Part shown: positions 43,863 to 57,005 of the stretch, piece by piece
Position numbering within the stretch: position 1 is the stretch's first letter
Layout of the letters: each line of letters begins with the position of its first letter
Origin: Amborella trichopoda
Taxonomy: Eukaryota; Streptophyta; Magnoliopsida; Amborellales; Amborellaceae
Assembly: GCF_000471905.2 (NCBI RefSeq)
Contig: NW_006499364.1
Span: 100,412 to 164,411 of the forward strand
Direction of reading: 5' to 3'
Length of the DNA stretch: 64,000 bases
Notes under the pieces: model-generated
The model's input: the letters and a program-made list of their open reading frames with translations, nothing else
The model's database searches: none
What the model was told of the DNA's origin: nothing
Program-made: the position numbers and the translations under genes

Positions 43863-45126
43863 CCCTCTTTAGATCATTGAATTCCTCCCACATAACTTTG
43901 CCACCACAACCATAAACTCGATCTCCTCTAGTAGCTGTTGCTCAAAGTTGCAGCCTCCTCATGCACTTTGGGAATGGACATGTTTCGATACCAACTAATG
44001 CGGTGGATATTTTCTCAAGGAAAGAAATCCAAACAAACCATGGAGTCGATTGAATATTAAAGGGAAAGCCGACAGCCAAGCTTCATTGGCCACTTTGAAT
44101 TCTGAAACCAAAGAATCAAAATCATAAGTTCTTTGATTGTGACATCAAGTCCTATTTATAAGCACTTACTCTTTAGTTCATTATATTTGGATGTCCTCGT
44201 TCCATTAAAAATCATGCTTCTCTCTAAGCCTTCTTCTTAGAGCCTAGGACTCCTATTTTATATTTTCTGGACATCCACGTGCCCAACTATTTCCTATCTT
44301 TTATTTTCTCCCACTTGCTAACAACTCTCACACAAATAGGACTTCTAAAAATCCCTAGAAATAAGGAAAAGAAAGGTCTTACCACTCTTCCCCCCATCAA
44401 TATATGAAAACCGAATATGGGTCCCCTTTATCTTTTAAAGCTCAAATTGACCAATAACAAAAATGTCTAAAATTAAATAAATAGCGATAGTTAAAAATAT
44501 GAATCATCTACTTCTGCATTATATTCATCCATCTAATCTTTTTAGTAGCATCAAGTCATCATTCATTCATCCATTTCTCGAGGCCCTCAAATAAGAGTCA
44601 TCCTTCGTGTAATTCCCTTGATCTACAAACCCTCCAATAGAGTAGTTAAAAAAAACGCTCTAATGCCATGTCAGAGTCTAGGGAAACCCAGGAGAGTAGG
44701 AAAATAGGACTGATTCTAATTAACTGATTGTATACAATCATGAGACTATCCCTTATATGCAATGTATGTAGGATTCAAAAGACTAAAATCCCCCCTCACA
44801 AACTCTTCTGCATAACATATCCTATAAATGGAAAAGTGAACACATAGAATGAAACTTGTGACGCTTGACTCATTGTAGTCATTCATTATTAATGACATTA
44901 GCCGTGATAGCAAACGACCACTGCACCTTTTGGAGACTGAGGAATAATACTTGTTTCTATCCTAAACACTCACTTCATTTGATAGTTATGGTTAGGGATT
45001 AGGATCCCTTGTCTCATTACTGCCCTCGCATCTATCTCTCTTTCTCTCTCACTCTCTCTCTCTCTCTTCCCGCCCCTTCATTTTGCACCTCTCCATGCAT
45101 CATGGGTAATGGATTTCCAATTCATG
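43863..45126 (-). mobile_element. Probable retroelement 5' parts (two PBS-like sites), minus strand
   Basis: Minus-strand PBS-like sequences ttggtatcgaaac (about 43986-43998) and tggcattagag (about 44665-44675). Each is followed on the right side (minus 5') by AT-rich, LTR-like sequence. Neither has a coding region I can identify. Low confidence. Confidence 0.35.
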
Positions 45127-46500
45127 TGTTAGTTTAACTACAGTAGGGTCCCAATTGATGTGTCAGTGTTTTTGTTTTTGTTAAGACTATAGTACCAAAG
45201 AGCAAGAAGAAATCGATCAGAGGAAGAGGAGACAGGAAAGTTCGAGAGAGAGAGAGAGAGNNNNNNNNNNNNNNNNNNNNNNNNNNNNNNNNNNNNNNNN
45301 NNNNNNNNNNNNNNNNNNNNNNNNNNNNNNNNNNNNNNNNNNNNNNNNNNNNNNNNNNNNNNNNNNNNNNNNNNNNNNNNNNNNNNNNNNNNNNNNNNNN
45401 NNNNNNNNNNNNNNNNNNNNNNNNNNNNNNNNNNNNNNNNNNNNNNNNNNNNNNNNNNNNNNNNNNNNNNNNNNNNNNNNNNNNNNNNNNNNNNNNNNNN
45501 NNNNNNNNNNNNNNNNNNNNNNNNNNNNNNNNNNNNNNNNNNNNNNNNNNNNNNNNNNNNNNNNNNNNNNNNNNNNNNNNNNNNNNNNNNNNNNNNNNNN
45601 NNNNNNNNNNNNNNNNNNNNNNNNNNNNNNNNNNNNNNNNNNNNNNNNNNNNNNNNNNNNNNNNNNNNNNNNNNNNNNNNNNNNNNNNNNNNNNNNNNNN
45701 NNNNNNNNNNNNNNNNNNNNNNNNNNNNNNNNNNNNNNNNNNNNNNNNNNNNNNNNNNNNNNNNNNNNNNNNNNNNNNNNNNNNNNNNNNNNNNNNNNNN
45801 NNNNNNNNNNNNNNNNNNNNNNNNNNNNNNNNNNNNNNNNNNNNNNNNNNNNNNNNNNNNNNNNNNNNNNNNNNNNNNNNNNNNNNNNNNNNNNNNNNNN
45901 NNNNNNNNNNNNNNNNNNNNNNNNNNNNNNNNNNNNNNNNNNNNNNNNNNNNNNNNNNNNNNNNNNNNNNNNNNNNNNNNNNNGAGAGAGAGAGAGAGAT
46001 GGGAGAAGAAGAGAGGTGCTTGGAGGCAGTCTCATTAGTGTTACACAGCCTCCAAGCCCCTCTTATCTTTTTGTATATTAATAATATGTATAAAAGACAA
46101 TAATACCACAAGTATTATACTAATCTCCTAAGATGTTAAAAAAGGACAGAAATGCCCCATTACTTTAACTACAGTAGGGTCGCAATTGATGTGTCAGTGT
46201 TTTTGTTTTTGTCAAGAATATAGTACCAAAGAGCAAGAAGAAATCTATCAGAGGAAGAGAAGGAAGGAAAGTTAGAGAGAGAGAGAGAGAGAGAGAAAAG
46301 AAGAAGAGAGGTTGTTGGAGGCAGTCGCATTAGGGTTACACAGCGTCCAAGCCCCTCTTATCTTTATGTATATTAATAATGTCTAAAAGACAATATTACT
46401 CTCAAGTATTATACTAATGTCCTAAAATGTTAAAAAAGGACAGAAATTCCCTATTGGCCCCACAAACAAGACACTTTGTTAGAAGATCTAATCTGTAACA
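45127..46500 (-). repeat. Tandemly duplicated LTR (Copia 3' LTR) with 723-N gap
   Basis: Two successive copies of one unit: 45127-46158 and 46159-46500. Both start with tttaactacagtagggtc and share ctatagtaccaaagagcaag or its variant, the GA microsatellite, ggaggcagtc-cattag, acacagc-tccaagcccctctt and tactaatgtcct. In the first copy the GA repeat contains a gap of 723 N (45261-45983). The second ends ctgtaaca at 46500 next to a polypurine tract, so it is the 3' LTR of the Copia to the right. The same LTR is at 59646-59921. Confidence 0.85.
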
Positions 46501-46515
46501 CTTCCCCTCAAGTTG
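46501..46515 (-). promoter_or_regulatory. Polypurine tract of Copia element
   Basis: On the minus strand aacttgaggggaag directly before the LTR start TGTTACAG, the usual plant Copia PPT. Fixes the minus orientation of the element at 46501-47495. Confidence 0.85.
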
Positions 46516-47495
46516 GAGCATAAATGTCACCCATGCCTAAATTTGGAAAAGATCATCAGAATCTGATAACAGGGCTTGATTGTCTTTAGACATCTTCATT
46601 AGCTCAGTAATTGTGAATCCCATCTCTAGCATCGAAGTTTTCGGCCACATTGACTCACATGTAGTGTGAGCCATTGATCTATTTCAGCCTCTACAACTAG
46701 ACCTATCTATGGCATTCTCTTTTTAATTCTTCCATGACGTGAAATTTCCTCCAACCGATGTACAATATCTAATAGATCTTCTGTTCGATGGAAACCTACC
46801 CAGTCGGCATTAGAATAGATTTTAATGCAAAAATTTTCACTCTGCCTATAAACAAGCCCTTGACCTGGAGTCCCCTTGAGATATCTCAATATTCTTCGTA
46901 TAGCCTCCCAGTGTGGGGTTTTGGGGGAATGCATGAAGTGATTTGCTACACTCACTGCGAAGGCTATACCTGATAGTACTCGTCAGGTAGATAAGTCTAC
47001 TACAAGTCTTCTATACCCACCTGGATCCTCAAATGACACTCCTTGGTCCTTTGATAATTTAATATTTGGATTCATGGGTGTATCAATTAGCTTCGCGCCT
47101 ATCATCCCTATTTCTGATAACAATTATATACTTCCCTTAAGACAAAATAATACGATACTTAGACCAGGCTACTTCAGTTCCAAGAAATGACCTTTGTCCT
47201 AAGTCCTTTGTCTGAGCATATTGTTGTGGATACCCCTTGACATTGTTCATTCATTTGTGATCACTCCCCATAATGACAATATCATGAACATAAACCACCA
47301 AGGCAATCATACTTGTGGATTGTCTTTGAATAATTACTGAGTGATTATATTTAACTGCATATATGCAACGATATCCAACGGATCGCTTTCCTGCTACCAA
47401 AATAGTAAGCTCCCATGTTCTATTTAATTGTATGTGTTGTCATTTCTTCATCCATTGCCCTCACCCACCTTGTATGAGTGAGCTTCCTGTAGGAT
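46516..47495 (-). pseudogene. Copia RT and RNase H remnant
   Basis: Minus strand: THTRWVRAMDEEM near 47460, ICS-like motif, DIVIMGSDHK near 47290, then SVANHFMHSPKTPHWEAIRR and ILRYLKGTPGQGLVY at about 46950-46860, then IYSNADWVGF (RNase H start). These are the end of Copia RT and the start of RNase H. The YVDD box is degraded (VHD) and the second half of RNase H is missing. Confidence 0.78.
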
Positions 47496-48599
47496 TGGGA
47501 AAAAAATAGAGGAAAGTGATAAAGCAGAATTTTGATATGGAGCCAAGTTTGTAAATGTAACAAAATAGGCAATTAGATATTGAGTATGGGATCATTGGCA
47601 TTTACAAATGTTTATTGGAACAATATCATTATTAGACACAAAAGTGGGATCATGAACTTGTGAATGTATAGAAACCAATTCTCTTGACTTGGAGTACAAT
47701 GTAGACAATATACAAGATAATACTCCACGATATTTTTCAGTACACTTGAAAATACAACTTGCAAAATTAAATTACAGCAAGGTCACTGTAACTACAATGA
47801 GCTATCGACTTCAAAATACACTCAAATGAGAAGATACAACTGAACTAGGGTCCCTTAAACGTGAACAAAACAAGCCACAAAAGGAGATCATCAAACTACA
47901 CATGCATGGTGTGCATTTTAAAACTCTGCACCACACAAATTTATAAAGCACAATTATACATCAATGAGCTCATAAAAACTCATCACAACATGATCTCCAT
48001 TACATAAATATACATATGCTCAACTGTACACTGCATCATGACCATGGGATGCCAATCGGAGCTCTCAGATGCCCGGTTTACAGCCTTGAGTCTTAGCTAT
48101 AGGCCATCGGGTGACATGCGATGACATACCTCAAAATCGAGCCAATTCATCATCTAACAAGTGTGAAGGCCAACATCTACTGAGACACACTTAAATCATG
48201 GAAGGATTTGCAGGGATCTAAAGATCAAATGTAGTGGGAAAATTATAGAAGAAAACCAATCTCTTAAATCGCAAAACTTATTCTATTGAGTTCACAATCC
48301 GGGGCACACAATTTTAGCATAATCTCATTTTATAAAAACTACATTTCAAGGGATCAAAAAAAAGATCTAAGTGACTGATATGATCATAAAATTCTCAGAG
48401 AAGTATCAGTCAAAATTGCTCTAGAAGTAAAAGGGGAAAGCTTATGAAAACTAGATCAAAATATGCATAGATGAAGCCTTCAACTACATAGATCAAGAGA
48501 GATAAATGATGATTCAAAGGATCAAAGATCTAATCATCAAAGGATGAAGAAATGTTGCTGTAATTAAGAATTTACCGCAAGGAGAAACTAAAGGAATCA
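47496..48599. other. Intron, retroelement-like but unassigned
   Basis: AT-rich, no coding sequence. May be the upstream part of the large repeat at 48600-50310. Confidence 0.35.
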
Positions 48600-50304
48600 A
48601 TGAAAATAGAAGAGATCTTACTCAATTGTTTAAGGCTTGAATACTGGATCATCTATGGCTTGAATTTGAGCTTTAGATCACCATTAATGGAATAGTGTTG
48701 GCGCTTCAATAGAGCTCTTTCTCACCTCAACTCTAAGGTAGTTCTTTAAAGAGAGAAAAGAAGAAGAGCATAGGCTTGGGCGTGCCACACTTTTAAACAG
48801 AGTCTAATTGTGAACTCATGTGTGAAATGAAGGCTTAAGGGGGTATTTATAAACTTTTAACCCTCAAGTGTGGAGATGCTTCTAGATTGATGAATCTTGG
48901 TCCTCTATGTCATCTACCAATGGCTACAAAAGGCTTTATCCTTGTCCACCATCCAGCATCATACCATCAAGATGTGTGGTATGGATTTAAACACCATTAT
49001 CCTCCTTTAGTTCACTTCAACTTCCCTTATTATTAAAAATATCCATGCTCTTTACATTTAATAAAGCTAAAATCAAGATGGAGAGTATACCTTTTTGGTA
49101 ATTTGGCAAATATTCCATCAAAAAGCGAATCTCAAAGTTCCTTCCATTTTCTAAGCGCATGTGGGGCTAATGAAATCATGCCACTTAGCTAGGTGGTTAA
49201 TTGCACATTTACCATATTCCCTTAGGTTGCTTGTAATTACAAACCTTATACCCTTTCTAGAATCCTCCACATATGTGCACAAACCCTTTGCTTTAAATAT
49301 TAAACATGCGTTAAAATAATATTTTAAAAATCTTAATATTTTCAAAATCTTAATATTTCACATAATTCCATAAATCAATGCCCTTATCATAAAACAACAT
49401 AATGACATGGGGGTCGCATAAGGGGGTTGACATCACCACCATGTCATCATCCACGTAGGTTGACATGGGACCCGCCCTAGCCACCATGTGGACACCCATT
49501 AACCATTTGGGTGTCCCGTGTCGGTCTCGGTGGACTGCCCTTGTTTGTCATTTCTTCCAAACAAATTCTGGAAAAAATATTTTCTTGCCCAGCAAAATCT
49601 GAAAAAATTTCAAAAACTCCACTAAAATTATTTTAATAATTTTCCATCAAAATAAATCATTTTGGCATTGATTAAAAACAGTTTCAAGGAAAATTAGGAT
49701 CCTTGGAGGCGAATTACGAATTGGAGTACTCCACTTGGTTAGACTCAGAATCTAAAGCCACCTTCTCCGTATGACCCAACAGACCCACGACCCACAGTGT
49801 ATAACCAGAGGCTCATGATCTCAGCTTATTAAAGTCAAACCAATGTGTGACCCTGATTTCCCTATTAAAAGTGGATTTCTGGTGCACCCGTAGAGGACAT
49901 GCACATACATGGTGTAGGGGTTCCTCTCTTGGCACATGTACATACCTCTTACCAGTGGATCCCTGGAAGATCGGCTTCCCATGCATTGCGACTATATATG
50001 CACATGCTACGAGAAGGTTCTAAGAGTCAGGGATTTAGGCCAATGTCTTGTGTTGGCCCTAATCTTTTCGTACAAGGCTATTTTGTCATCGAGGTCATAT
50101 AAACATATAAATCACATTGCCCTAGCCCATCACTCCATCATGAGGCACAAACATAACAACCGACCCTGGCTAAGAGGTAACAACACTCAACTCTCTCGGT
50201 ATCTCCCATCCATATAAACCTCTCATGAGTGAATCGGGGTTCCATAACCCTTGGTCCCAGTGCGCCAAGATTCTAGAGTCATGTCGCTCTTACTCCCACT
50301 GAAG
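48600..50304 (+). repeat. Large LTR-like repeat, copy 2
   Basis: Shared blocks with 30500-32253 in order (see that entry). Non-coding. Ends near cactcccactgaag at about 50297, where the Copia fragment starts. Confidence 0.5.
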
Positions 50305-53100
50305 TTAAGAGCGATTAAAACGTCGGAATTTAAAGCCTTGAAAGGACATAATTGCTATTGAATTGGGATTGGATCTGCATACAAAGATGCTAATGATTGG
50401 CTTGTTGAGTTGGTGGTGGGTGTACTTCCTTAACTTTCCTTGTTGTATAAACTTCTTCGGGCTGCTCCTATGACACATTAACGAGAGGAGAAAATGCAAA
50501 CTCTATAAGGGCAGGCAATTGTGATTGTGGCAAAGAACCATCAACATGCACATGAATAGGAATGGAAGAAGGGGAAGGAGAATGCACTTCATTATGTGAG
50601 GTTTCCCCCTGAACAAGACGAAATAAATCATTTTCAAGAACGTGATGCTCGTTGGAGAAATATGGAGTATTTTTAAAAGAAGTGACGTCAGCACAAACAA
50701 ATTCCTTTCTCAAGTATCTCAAGGGCCCAAAGGATCTAACTTATTAATTCTAGGGCCCAAAGCATGAATGATATAAACACAACCAAGCACGCAAGGAGGA
50801 ACTACAAATGAAGGTGCATTTGGAAAGAGAAAAACATGTGGTTATTTTCCATCAAAACAAAAGTGGGCAAAGGATTTATCAAATAATAACAGTCAATATA
50901 GCATCTCCCTAATAAACATTTGGTACATGCATATTTAATAAAAAGGCACGAGTCACTACTATTATATGATAAATTTATCTTTGTGGAATCCCATCCTATT
51001 GAGTGTGTCCACACAATGTTTGGCATAAAGTCCCATGTTGGGCTAAATAATTTTGAAATTCTTGGGATAAATATTCTTTAGCTCTGTAATAATGCAGAAT
51101 ACAAAACTTTTACCAAATTAAACTGAATCTTAGAAACGGAAAAAGTTTACATGAGGTTTCAACCTTAAAATGTAGAAATAAAGATGCACAGAAAAAATCC
51201 ATCGGAGGTTGTTTTAATGTTGAAAAACCCTCTAATTGATCATCTCGACATTAAGATGTATGAATATGAAAAAAAAAGAAGATTTTGAGTCCCAGAAATA
51301 GTACCTCTTGCAACACATTATCTAGACCATCCATTTGCAAGATTTTTATATGTTTATAGATCTACTTGATTTTTACTGGTTTTGGAGTTTAAAATTTTAT
51401 AATTAGATATGAAAATAGATTTTCAGATAATCCTAATAATTTTTTACACCAAAATTATATGTTATGATAAAATTTGAAGGTGCGCCTTAATTGGATTGTT
51501 TAAGGTTGCGACCTTATATAAACCACACCCTTTGAAAAATACACAAAGCCTCAGATATTTCTTTCATCAAATATAGTCAAGTCACACGAGAATAATCATC
51601 CAAAAAAAATTAAAAATGCTTATGAGCATATAGACTTTAAATTCTATTAAGATCCCAAGTATTTAAATGGACAACTGAAAAAGAAACTTATTTAAGTTTA
51701 TCGAGAATGAAGGGAAACTCTATGATGCTTGTTTAACCCACAAGCTTCACACTCTAAAGCTGACCCAGATTCCAAAGTTGACACTAACAACTTAGAATTA
51801 TTAAAAGGCTGATAACCCAATCGACAATGCCATTGAAAAGGAGGAATGCTTGAATGAAGAGCTGCACCAAAGTGGCTAACAGACTTATGACGACAGCCAA
51901 TCGTCCTTTTCATCTTTAGATCTTGAAAAACACAAAAGGATGGATAGATGTTACTGAACACTAAAGTGATTCGGTTAATTTACTAACTGACAGTCTACTA
52001 AAACTACTGAAAGGAAACTTTGGTACATAAAGAACATAGGACAATGAAAGAGAAGAAGTAGGCTAAACTGTGGCTTTCAGACACACTAGATAGAGAGTAC
52101 CATCAACTATTGTGTATGTGGAATTGGAAATTGAATGATCAAGAAAAGAAACACAGAAGACTTGTCAGTCATATGAGCAAAGGTTCTTGAGTGAATGATA
52201 CATAAAAAATTACCGAAGTACCTGTGTTTGTAAGGGCTAATGTGGGTATAGAGGGATGAGTTGTAGGTTGTTGATTATTTTTTACAAGTATATTGTATTT
52301 TTTCACATGAGAGCAAAATTGAATCAACAGTGGAATTTAGAACATGGCTTAGTGAACTTATCCCAACACTTGTCAGTCATGTGATTAGTACATCTACAAG
52401 GAGTGTATTTCGTGTTACTGCAGCCGCTATCACGGCCTCCCCTTGAATCACAACCATGTCCTAGTGGCAGATGGAGGCGTAGAGTTGGCAACTCTTTGAA
52501 GACTGTGGTATACATTATCAAGAGAGGGAAGCTCATTACGACATAAGATCTGGCTACGAATGGACTAATTTTTAGGATTAAGCCCATACAAGAACTTTGC
52601 ATCTCGAAATTCTTTACCTTGCTTGTTTAGTCGGTCCATAACATTTGATAAAGGGTGATACATATTTAACACTTCCTGCATACCATGAGGAGAAATATAA
52701 TGTTCACGAAGAATTTCATTACCTTGTTGTAAAAGAAAGTTATTCTCTTAAAGTTGGTAAACTTGGGAGATATTCTTATCAGAAGAGTAGGTTTCACGTA
52801 TAGTCTCCCGAACGTCTTTGATTATATCAAGAAATATCACAGAAGCACTCACTAGGGGTTTCATACGATTCCATTACCAGGTCATGATTTGGTAATTCTC
52901 CTTTACCCATTCTCTATACCTAGTGACTTATTCTTTTGGTCAATCTTTAGTACAAAAACTTCTTACAGTTAGCATCAAGAAACACCTTTTACAGATTGAT
53001 CCCACAAGAGATCATTGGACCCATTTAATTTCACTGAAGTACGAACAACTAGTGGAGAGACGAGTGAGTTTTCAGTGACAATAAGTCTACATCAGGGGTT
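50305..53100 (-). mobile_element. Copia fragment, minus strand (gag to integrase)
   Basis: Minus strand: gag start VKLNGSNDLLWDQSV near 53040, gag middle (DIIKDVRETIRETYSSDKN near 52820-52780, NKQGKEFRDAKFLYGLNP near 52620), zinc knuckle CTNHMTDKCWDKF near 52370, pre-integrase HCRLGYQPFNNSKLLVS near 51820 and CEACGLNKHHR near 51730, and integrase end YLRKEFVCADVTSFKNTPYF at 50720-50660. No RT. Many stops. It is related to the Copia at 54702-58343 (similar gag). Confidence 0.78.
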
Positions 53101-53890
53101 CGCATTGAACCCATACCTCTAGTGCATGTTGTTCGCAGATATCATATTTTGATTGATGAGACCCGAAACAGTGTCAACACAAAGAACTTTAAAATTACAC
53201 GGAATAAGACAAAGTATATGGAATGCAAGTTTAGTAATAATAAGAGTAGAGACCAGGAAGTAGTTAAGATTGACACTCAGGAAATACCAAAAAGAGCGCA
53301 TTTTTTATATATTGGGATATCTTGGGTCGATAATCTAAGGAAATAGAGAGATTGGGGAAGATGTCACACACAAAATTAGAGCTAAGGGGACGAAGTGGAG
53401 ATGTGCAATCGGAATTTTATGTGATCGCTGAATGCCAATGAAACTGAAGGGCAACTTCTATAATACAACTGTGAGACCAGCTTTGCTCTATGGGGCCGAA
53501 TGTTGGGCTGTCAAAAAACAAGATACACATAGAATGAGTGTAGCGGAGATGAGGATGTTGAGATGGACGAATGACAAGACAATAAGGGATAAAATTCGAA
53601 ATGAATACATTCGAAAAAATTTAGATGTGACACCAATAGGCGATAAGATGAGAGAGAGAGAGAGTAGAGTCAAGCGGGCTGACCATGTGTAGAGTATACC
53701 CAGTACAACACCTGATAGGAGGTGCAAGTTAGTTCAAGTGGAAGGCTCAAAAAGAACAAGGAGTAGTGAGAAAAGATATGGGGACTTATGACTTCACTGA
53801 GGGTATGGCCCTTAATAGAATAGAATGGTAGACCAGGATTCTTGTAGCTGACTCCAATTAGTTTGAAAAAGTTTTAACGCTGAAGATGAA
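53101..53890 (+). pseudogene. RTE-type LINE, 3' part of RT
   Basis: Typical RTE C-terminal segments: LIDETRNSVNTKNFKI near 53155, NKTKYMECKFSNN near 53205, IGISWVDNL, MPMKLKGNFYNTTVRPALLY at 53432-53490, GAECWAVKKQDTHRMSVAE, MRMLRW, KIRNEYIRKNLDVTPIGDKM. Frames shift several times. The tail tagctgactccaattagttt near 53845 is typical for the 3' end of plant RTE elements. Inserted next to the start of the minus-strand Copia gag. Confidence 0.85.
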
Positions 53891-54189
53891 TCAGCAGTAA
53901 GTACAATCATTTTGTTGATTGTAGAAATTCTAGGCTTATTTTCAATAGCCATGAGAGTAAGATGCATGCAAAAGATGGAGAATACACAATACTATAGTAG
54001 GTTGAATACTTTAGAAGGCCCTAAACCATTTAATTGAGTCTCATAAACCAAAAAATATCACACAAACAGCAGTATGAGTACTTATCATTCATAGAGTGTT
54101 GCACGTAGATCTCCACATGAGGACCCTACAAGTCTTGGAAGGTTGGATAGAAGATTCCTACTTTCGAAATTGACGTTTGTACAAGGTGA

Positions 54190-54485
54190 CTCGTAGGAAA
54201 CGAGATTCCTACTTCATAGTAATCAAGATTCGACCCAAATGGAATTGAGATACCTGTATATATAGAATCGAGATTCTAACCTCTTTAGAATTGAGTCTCC
54301 GACCTATATGGAACCGAGATTCTTTCATATGTTGCATCAAAATTTTGACATCTTTGGAATCGAATTTCTGACATATTTGAAACTAAGATTCATACCAGTT
54401 TAGAATCGAGTTTTGACCCTCCTGGTAATCGAGATTTCTAATTCTATGGGGTCGAGTTTCACCCCCTTAGAATCGAGATTCCTAT
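54190..54485. repeat. Degenerate array of 22-bp units (GAATCGAGATTC)
   Basis: About eleven copies of gaatcgagattc or close variants, at about 54198, 54221, 54265, 54287, 54311, 54357, 54379, 54403, 54426, 54448 and 54470. Spacing is 22-25 bp, twice doubled (44-46). The motif is nearly palindromic. A related, more decayed array occurs at 58680-58925. Confidence 0.8.
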
Positions 54486-54706
54486 GTTGACATCTCGCGC
54501 CTGAACAACTTAGAACCTCATCAAGCAATCTTGATCAGAGATCTCTAAGACCTGAAGTATGGTTCCTTTGAAGTTAGTGTATTGACTATTGAGCCTTAAA
54601 GACATTATTAAAAGTAGGGTCAATTAATAGACACTCATAGCACACTAGAAGTAGGGTCAATCAATAGACACTCATAGCGCACTCGGGAAATGTATACAAA
54701 AGATAC

Positions 54707-54915
54707 TGTTAAAATCCTTTGTAATCTAAGTTTTGGACCTAAGTGTTGTATGGACAGTTTTGTTCATATCATAAATTTTAATGAAGTATAAGGCTAAGAG
54801 GTGCATGAGGTGGGTTTAACTTCATGTCTTTCTCTTCCCTCTCATGTTTCTCATATTTCTCTCCTATCTCTCTTCTTCTCTTTCTTTTTCTCTTTTCTCT
54901 CTATATTCTCTGACA
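54707..54915 (+). repeat. Copia 5' LTR
   Basis: TGTTAAAATCC...CTCTGACA, followed directly by PBS. Contains a T/C-rich end (ctttctttttctcttttctctc) shared with the 3' LTR. Confidence 0.92.
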
Positions 54916-54926
54916 TGGTATCAAAA
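54916..54926 (+). promoter_or_regulatory. Copia PBS (tRNA-Met type)
   Basis: tggtatcaaaa, one base behind-the-LTR position, one change from tggtatcagag. Confidence 0.88.
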
Positions 54927-55304
54927 TTGATCCTTTATGTTTCTTAAATCCTTTATTTCTTGAATTCTTTACCTTTTCATCTTCCCCTTTTCCTTTTACC
55001 CTTTCTTTTTTTTTAGCCCTTTAAAAAAGACTCGGAGAGAGTAATTGTGATCTGCCCCTTTCTTCTTCTGTTTTTTTTTTGTTAAAAAAAAAAAATCAGT
55101 AAAGTATTGTAACGTGCTATAATACCATCCGTATGAATCAAGATCTACAGAGAGATCATGACTTAGTTTCATTGTTGGCAACATGGTGATGCTCATATGT
55201 GTTCAATGTGGTTTTGCCCTAATTTGTTCAAGTATGAGAATGTGACGGGATCTGAATGATAAGTAGGTCTCACCTTTTTAAGTTGTTTTTATGTTGTACT
55301 AGGT

Positions 55305-56110
55305 TTGTGTGAGCGACTGAAATTGGCCAACCTTAGTTGTCCTTCTCCTTTATCTTTTATGCTCATGGAAAATAAACTTAGAATCCTTAGTCTTCTTGAA
55401 ACCATGGGGATACAAATCACCTCTGAACAAGTAAATATGTCCACTTTATGCTATATGAGCTTGATCTGTCAAAGTATCCCTAGGTGCAGGGGGAAACTAA
55501 ACTATTTGACTGAGGACAAGCCTAGTAATTCTGATAGTAGATACAGAGAGTGGATGAGAGAGAATTACATAATCATGACCTGCTTGTGGAGTAGTAAGGA
55601 ACCCCAAATAAGTGTCAATGTGATGTTTCTTGATACAAATAAGGAAATGTGGGACACTGTGAAAGAAACATTTTCCTCAGATAAAAATGTATCGCAGGTG
55701 TATGAGATGTTTGAGAAAATATTTCAATTGCAACATGGTAATAAGAGAGTGAGTGAGTATTATAATATATATCAGCCTATATCTGGTGATTTGGAATTAT
55801 AGAGTAGGCGGGGTGAAGAATTTAGGGTTGCCAAATTTTTATCTGGCCTTGATCTTGAATACCGTTCTGTACATGGACAGATCTTGACTAGCAGCGATCT
55901 CTCGTCTCTTGCTAATGTTTACTCTCTACGAGTCAGCATATCTACTTCTCCCTTTCCTTCTGACTCTAGTATTAGTGATTGTGGCAGAGGTCGGGGATGT
56001 GGTCGTGACTCAGGAAGAGACCGAGGTAGAGTTGATTGTGGCAGGGGTCGAGGAACTCGCAAGTGTATGTATTGTGGTGGTACAAATCTCATGTGTCAGA
56101 AGTGTTGAGA
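55305..56110 (+). pseudogene. Copia gag and zinc knuckle
   Basis: An open frame at 55305-55802 encodes gag (TEDKPSNSDSRYREWMRENY, MFLDTNKEMWDTVKETFSSD). It stops at TAG 55801, just before EEFRVAKFLSGLD in the same frame. Then a Gly/Arg-rich stretch (GRGRGCGRDSGRDRGR) and the knuckle KCMYCGGTNLMCQKC with its His replaced near 56090. Dead, but much of the frame is preserved. Confidence 0.82.
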
Positions 56111-56339
56111 CAAGGTTGGTAAGCCTGTTAGGCCAAATCAGGTTACTTACACATTTGAGAGTGAGGAGCCTTATTTGAGTAGACTCAATGTTCACCAACA
56201 ACAGTCAGATTCTACTAATGACTCTGTTGTGCTTTCCAAAGAAGAATATAATAGATATGTTAAACAAGTACAACAATCTATGGTTCCTTCTTCCACTTCT
56301 ATTGCCACCCTTGCAAATTCATGCAGTTTTGTGCTTCTT

Positions 56340-57005
56340 GCCTCTTAGAAACCTACTTCCTGGACTGACTTCTAATCACATGACTAGTGAATCCTCCATT
56401 TTTGTATCTCTAAATAAGTGTATTCCTAATTCTTCTGTTACCCTGTTGATGGATCGTTGTTCAGTGTGTCATGGCAGGGTACAATTATGCCTACTTCCCT
56501 TTTTCTGTCATCTGTACTTTACGTCCCAAAGTTTCCCTTCAGTTTATTATCTGTGAGCAAGTTAACCAAATCTCTTCATTGCTTTGTAACCTTTTATCCT
56601 TGTCCATATGTCTTTTAGTATCTACAGACGAAGAGGACAATTGGTGGCAGGTATGAGTCAGGCGGCATGGAAGAGGAGACGGATGCTCTTCATTCAAATG
56701 ATACATGGGAACTCACCGAGTTACCAGCTGGAAAAGGGAATGGTGGGGTGTCAATGGATTTATGCAGTAAAATATCAACCTGAAAGAACTGTAGATAGAT
56801 TAAAGGCCAGATGGTTGCCAAGGGTTACACAAACTACTCTGAAACCTTTGCTCTTGTTGCTAAACTTAATTCAGTTTGAACGGTTATATCTATGGCCACC
56901 AACAAGGGATGGCTGTTGTGGTAACTTGATGGCAAAAATGCTTTCCTCCATGGTGATTTGCAAGAAGAGGTGTAGATGGAGCAACCACATGGGTTTGTTG
57001 CTCAG
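56340..57005 (+). pseudogene. Copia protease end joined to RT start
   Basis: SNHMTSESSIFVSLNKC near 56375 is the end of the protease box (-GAT-HMT). After about 56630 the sequence is RT N-terminal (TWELTELP-like near 56710, GCQWIYAVKY near 56750), so integrase is deleted. Frames change repeatedly. Confidence 0.72.

Noticed and set aside
43503..43872. Ser/Phe/Pro-rich open frames on the + strand
   Set aside because: They run through a polypyrimidine tract of CTT/CTC repeats; open only because of low complexity.
45134..46111. Long minus-strand open frame
   Set aside because: Most of it is N; the rest is GA repeat and LTR.
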